Assembly: GCA_934045075.1 (NCBI GenBank)
Contig: OW203734.1
Coordinates: forward strand, 9,435,516-9,499,515
Direction: 5' to 3'
Length of the DNA stretch: 64,000 bases
From: Yponomeuta sedellus
Taxonomy: Eukaryota > Arthropoda > Insecta > Lepidoptera > Yponomeutidae
Of the stretch, positions 59,001 through 64,000 are shown piece after piece (positions within the stretch are counted from its first letter, which is position 1; every line of letters begins with the position of its first letter). Below the pieces are notes generated by a model. The model was not told the origin of the DNA. It searched no databases and was given only the letters and a program-made list of their open reading frames with translations. The translations under genes were made by a program, and so were the position numbers.

Positions 59001-60639
59001 TGAAGTTGCTTATCAATATCGCGGGTTCTCACTGCATACGGACGTTTAAATATTGCATCTATTAATACAATACAAGGAACCAGACTGAAATATCAGCAGG
59101 CAAGGCCTATAATTCGATTTATTGCAGTTAAGTTTAAATCTCATGTATGATAATCTCGTGTCAGTGTTTTTTATCAAACTCCTCCGAAACGGCTTCACCG
59201 AATTTTATAATTTTTTTGTGAATACTTAGTAGGTCGAATAGGTGGTAGGCTAATCAATATGCCAAACCAACGTTTGTGGGGTCATCTACTAAATTACTTT
59301 CTTATTCAATGCTTTAAAATGACGATTTACCATGAATGACAGATGGCTTTTTTGTTAAATCATGTAGGTACCCAGCTTTCACTTGACACCTCATTCGTTA
59401 AAGAAACACGCGCGCGTAAACCATAACCCTCCTTTGCTTTCACAGTCAGGTAAAAAGAACTGCTACTTCACGTTGGCAGACGAAAAACGTAAAAATGAAA
59501 GTCCTTGAAGACCGTACGAGTTTTGTTGCGTAACCAGTTTGACGTTACGTAAGGATCGATCCTAACACAGACGCTGGGCCCTAAGAATTGATCATAAGGA
59601 TCGAGTCTACATGGCGTAGCTAGCGTAGTCCTCTGTATTAAACCCCTACCGGTTTCGTAGCATGACGTAGCTGATTTATCATAACAGATATCTTTTTTTT
59701 ATGTTCTAGGCGCTGCATGAAACTTGTACAAGATATGATTTTGGTTCTTTACACGCTGCAAACGTACCGATCGGGCTATTAATTCAACTTTCAAAGGTTC
59801 GATATGTCATTGTATTTTTGGTTCACTTCGTTTTTGAAAATCCGAGTGCATGCACACTGATAGCTCGCGTATTCGCGTTTTAATTTTCTGGGCTGTATTT
59901 TAGGGCGCCAATAACCCATAAGTAGGTTAAGGTTCATATCAGATAAATATAAATATCAGATAAAAATAGACAACAACTGTTTTTACAGATATTTTTACTC
60001 TGAAGGCTATCGAAGGTAGAGAATATTATTATTATTATTATTATTTTATCTTTATTGACTAAATTTATCTTTATTGACTACATAAGGTTTCTTTCTTTAG
60101 ACAGATTCTAAGAAGATAATACTTATTCTTGAACACGTATTATTTACACATTATCGCTAGTGATCGACACAGTCACCTTTCAAGCCTTGACTTTCACTGG
60201 ACCCCGACGCTCGTCCAACTCACTTTCTATTCTCCTGCCTCTGTAATTGGCACAGCACAGCAAACAAAGCATTGTTTGCGCTAACTTGTTTACGTATCGC
60301 GCAATTAAGCTCCTTGTTATTTCACCTCAAATAAATAGCAATTCCACGCACAAAGTAAACTAAACAGGGATTATCCCATCCGAGGAGGAGTTTGTAAGTA
60401 AATTTCCAGATAAGATGCCTGCGGTCTGAGATGAAACGTCGGGTGAGTCATAAAGGCACGCGCCATGTGTAGATACCTACCTCCGGTTACCTAGATGTTG
60501 CCTACACTTGTGTGTTAGGACGCGGGCAGACTGTTCCGGAGGCAGACTGTGACCAAAGCCCATACACCCTTTCTTATATAGATACAGTGCTAGCGCCTAG
60601 GTGTGCAATTATAGCGTATAATTATTTTACTACATCAGT

Positions 60640-60880
60640 ATGACGCTTGCCTCACAATCGGAAGGTCCTCGGTGAGATTTCGCCACGTACCGACATACGT
60701 TTTCTAAATTATATACATTAGTAAATTTGTAATAGCAGTACCACACAGTAACTGCAGAGAAAAACACGGAGAGACAACCTGAGTGTATGAGGTGTTTAAC
60801 ATAGCTGCATCAATTCGCAGTGGCCATGCGTAATTAATTAATTAATCGCTCTTTCTCTCTCTCTGAGAAAAGACCATTGT
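60640..60880 (+). mobile_element. tRNA-derived SINE, diverged
   Basis: The head has GACGCTTGCCTCACAATCGG, followed by a degraded B box. The body runs through GCAGTACCACACAGTAAC and GCAGTGGCCATGCGTAATTA and ends near (CT)n at 60846-60862. Confidence 0.6.
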
Positions 60881-63204
60881 CTTCGAATAAAAAAACTCCT
60901 TACAAAGCAACAATCCGCGCCGTCACTACAGTTTGTTCGTTTGATAAATGTTCTTCATTATTTTAATACACACGAGGACCCCAGTATGGGAGATAAGTGG
61001 TGGCACGGGCTTTTTTGACAATGTCACTCCATCAACTTGAGTGATGTACTGATAACGCTCTAATTTGCTGGTATAATTGGCAAGCCCCGCCCGTTTGGCA
61101 CAACTAATCATGGGGTCAGTTTATAGCGCACTATCACTGACCGGAGTACAGCAGAGAATGTTTATGTTACATAGATAAAAGGCGGCATCGACTGCCTTAT
61201 TTGATTTGCATAGAACAGGGATAATGAATCAAGGTAATTTACATGGACATTAAAATGTTATATTGAGGCTTAACTTGCCCGCGAGTCTGCATCTACCTGC
61301 ACAAGTCTACACACTCCGTATACGTCGTGGTTACGTAAACGTCGAAGACTCACTCAGTCCTACGAATGTCCGATCGCGTGTTACAATTCCCCAGATATTT
61401 TATCTTTGCTTTTTGGCTGGGCATCGTAGATAGTTTTATTTGCGAAAGTTAATTATTTGCGGTTGTTGAATGCCTGCAAATCTCAAGAGTAGGCAAATAT
61501 TAAGTTAAATATACTAGCGTTGCTGATTATAGGTACGCAGATGGACGTGACATGCACTACAGTAGCAAGGCACGGATGCCTACTGTACCGTGTGCGTTTA
61601 TTCCACGCGTATTGTTTGCACAAGCCAATGAAGTGGGCTGCGGACTGCGGAATCAATCAATTCAATGTTGGTTCGAGTAATTTTATTGCGCTTTTTAATT
61701 ACCTCCGCTGCCAAAAGGATACACAGCCGAATACGCAAGTTTATATAACGTTGGCGTCGATTTTGGCAAACAAACTATTGTATCAAGGCCGCGAACAACT
61801 AGCTTTCTAGCCGCCCCGTTTGCCACCCCCCTGGCTCGTCTGTCGAGATCACGGGACGAGCGGCAGTGCACTCGACCGACTGTGCCGACAAAGACACCAA
61901 ATGATTGTGGACTGGACATGAAAAAATGTCCAAGGGCGAGTCGGACGCGCACCACGGTTCCGCACGACCATAAGTATTTACGTGTTATTTAAAGACAAAA
62001 TGAGCAAAATGACTTTTTCTTATTCTTTCGTTCGGGACCCTAGAGACGATTCACACTTGGGCGGTTTATATTAATTGTTGTTGTTATACAGCACCGATAT
62101 TTGTAAGCATAATTATCGTTTTTACGACAGACAGACTCACAAAAAACGTAAAAAATTACATCTGTTGGATCGCCTTTTTTATGTTTTAAATTTTTGGTTT
62201 TTTGCAATCAGCCATATTAATTTCAGACTTTACAGGTCAGTTAAACATACTTGACAAGCATCGTATCCTTACCAATGAGCTCTGTTTACGCCCGTTAGAT
62301 AAGTAACCCTAAAAAGGTTATAGTAAGAAGGTCGATGGAACACGCGATCGTACCTAACATGCTACCAGCTGTATTAAAGAATTATTTTCTACATGGGTAT
62401 ACTTTCTGTCGCTAATTCTACGAATTTACAGCAAGCAACATGCTTTGACTGGCAAATACAAAATAAGTACTTTACATCATCATTATTTTTAAGAGACCCT
62501 TGTGGATGCATTATTTTCCACGTACTCCTGTCACAGGCCAATACTTTGCACCCTGGTAAGCCAAGCCAAGCACGTCATCCACCATCTCTTTAATTTGATC
62601 AAAATAGCTTCACCATAATATTTCTCTATAAATCTTTCCTTCTACGCTGCCACTTAATTTGATTACATATAACTTTATAACAGTTATAATTAAACTTCAC
62701 TTACGTATCAAGTGGCCAAATATAGGTATTACGATGGCACGTGCTACGCATTTTGTGGCGCTAAAAACGTCATCATTTTCCAATTCATGTACTGGAAATT
62801 CGCAACATTTCACATTTAAATCGCACGACTCGAGTCGTCGTCGTACTTCCCACGCAGCATTTTTCATCTCCTACATTCGATACTCCTCAGCATCACAAAA
62901 AAATAATATGAATCGCCTCATAAGTAAATGACAAATAGGACAACTGGCACATCTACTAGTAGATGGCGAGAAAAATGTGCCTGGAAGCTAAAGGTTAATG
63001 AAAAGATAGAAGAGGTAAACAGTAATGGACATTCTTCGCATAACAAGACGGACGTGACTATATAGAGTTACCGGAAAAGTACGCAACACCTAGTATACGT
63101 GAAATAAACTGAAATGAAATACGTTCTTATTGATGAAAACGCGATTCCCTAAAGCACTCCTCAAAAGCAGTATAAATAGACAATGGTAAAGGAAAAATCG
63201 ATGT

Positions 63205-63410
63205 GGTACCCGAGTGGTAGAACGCTGCCCTCACATCCTGAATGTGAAGGCAGGTAGCAGACAGGGTCGTGAGTTCGCATCACGCATGTTCGCAAACACC
63301 ATTGACTTTTTTTCTATGTTACGTGCATTTGTGAAGTGGTCGTAGCAATACCTTTCATAACGGTAAAGAAAAACATCGTAAAAAAGTAAACACAGAATAT
63401 TTAAACTCTC
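63205..63410 (+). mobile_element. tRNA-derived SINE, diverged
   Basis: The head has CCGAGTGGTAGAACGCTGCC and B-box-like GTGAGTTCGCATCAC. The body has GTGAAGTGGTCGTAGCAATAC and AAAAACATCGTAAAAAAG. Same family as 55799. Confidence 0.6.
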
Positions 63411-63759
63411 CTAGAACTTAGACGAAAAAGTAGTAGAACAAAGGTTGTTGTAAACTTACAGTGTTATTTCTCTTTGTTTTTCTAAAACGAGGAGTATTTT
63501 AGAGGAATCATGTATTACTTCGTAATCGTGGTAACACCGTAACTTTGTAATTTACGACAACTTTTTTTCTATGCTTTTTCCATGTTATCAAATATATTTT
63601 ATCTGTTTATACTTTTTTGCTTTCTAATAGTGCTATTAGATAATGTTTTAAAAGAGATAGGTCGCGTCAAGCGCGAATTTATTTAATTAGGTATGTAACC
63701 ATTGATTTCTAAAAAAATGGCAATCTGAGACATTGTTAGATAACGAAAATTACAGGCTA

Positions 63760-63935
63760 TAGCCCGCTGTTACGCCCGCGTTAGAGTTTATCTTACGGGA
63801 ACGCATTTGTACCTATGTATCAATTCAGGTCTTTGTCTACGCCAAGTTTCATGCCAATCAGTTCAGCCGTTATTGCGTGATTAAGTACCAAACATCCAAA
63901 CATTTTCATAAACTTTCACATTTATAATACTGGTA
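63760..63935 (+). repeat. Common lepidopteran dispersed repeat fragment
   Basis: TATAGCCCGCTGTTACGCCCGC, then GTCTACGCCAAGTTTCATGC, CAGTTCAGCCGTTATTGCG and ATAATACTGGTAGGAT follow the order I remember for a very abundant moth repeat. Its class is not clear to me. A related start is at about 44065. Confidence 0.5.
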
Positions 63936-64000
63936 GGATTATCAAACAGTGTATTTCAGAGTAAATAACGGTGTAACTCGGAAAATATTAATCTAAAAAA

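Larger units (their letters stand above)
56011..64000. other. No recognised host gene
   Basis: This is AT-rich DNA with simple repeats: (CT)n at 56184-56213, (GA)n at 58177-58195, (ATT)n at 60027-60045. It also has SINEs listed separately and CpG-rich patches near 57720-57800, 58500-58540 and 61800-61870. ORFs of up to 124 codons here show no domain. Confidence 0.45.

Noticed and set aside
58658..59032. A 124-codon ORF as a gene
   Set aside because: No recognisable domain and no evidence beyond the open frame.

Overview
The window is nuclear DNA from an insect, almost certainly a moth or butterfly. Two things point there. The minus strand near the left end carries the first coding exons of the voltage-gated sodium channel gene para. 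The rest is AT-rich sequence filled with repeats of types I know from lepidopteran genomes: tRNA-headed SINEs, RTE-like and CR1-group LINE tails, hAT elements and foldback MITEs. There is no sign of bacterial gene organisation.

Layout. Positions 1-5838 hold the 5' coding part of para on the minus strand. Exon 1 is 5659-5805, an in-frame 33-nt microexon is 5368-5400, and exon 3 is 3646-3801. The gene continues beyond position 1. Its third intron contains a 5'-truncated, sense-oriented LINE (about 914-3590) that starts only about 55 bp after the exon 3 donor. From 5839 to 64000 I recognise no other host protein-coding gene. This stretch may hold 5'-UTR introns and upstream DNA of para; a GC-rich block at 6361-6470 with a donor-like end is the best candidate 5'-UTR exon.

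The remainder is mobile and repetitive DNA. From 9891 to 13501 lies an array of 308-bp units, each with a 73-nt tRNA-like module. Three units point left and nine point right around a small hairpin, and the whole block is bracketed by a 13-bp direct repeat. A two-head copy of the same unit lies at 50329-50812. From 17244 to 20646 is a hAT transposon complete at both ends (38-bp inverted repeats, 8-bp target duplication ATTATAAG) with a broken transposase. From about 32818 to 36738+ is a LINE with both ORFs open, 8-nt ORF overlap, and a short-repeat 3' tail. Foldback/MITE-like elements lie at 25371-25569, 30655-31313, 45138-45798, 52135-52357 and 55626-55765. SINEs and LINE 3' fragments are scattered throughout.

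The para exons are the only host gene here; everything else is transposon content that may modify its upstream region and introns. All family assignments are from motif recognition by eye, and no database search was run.
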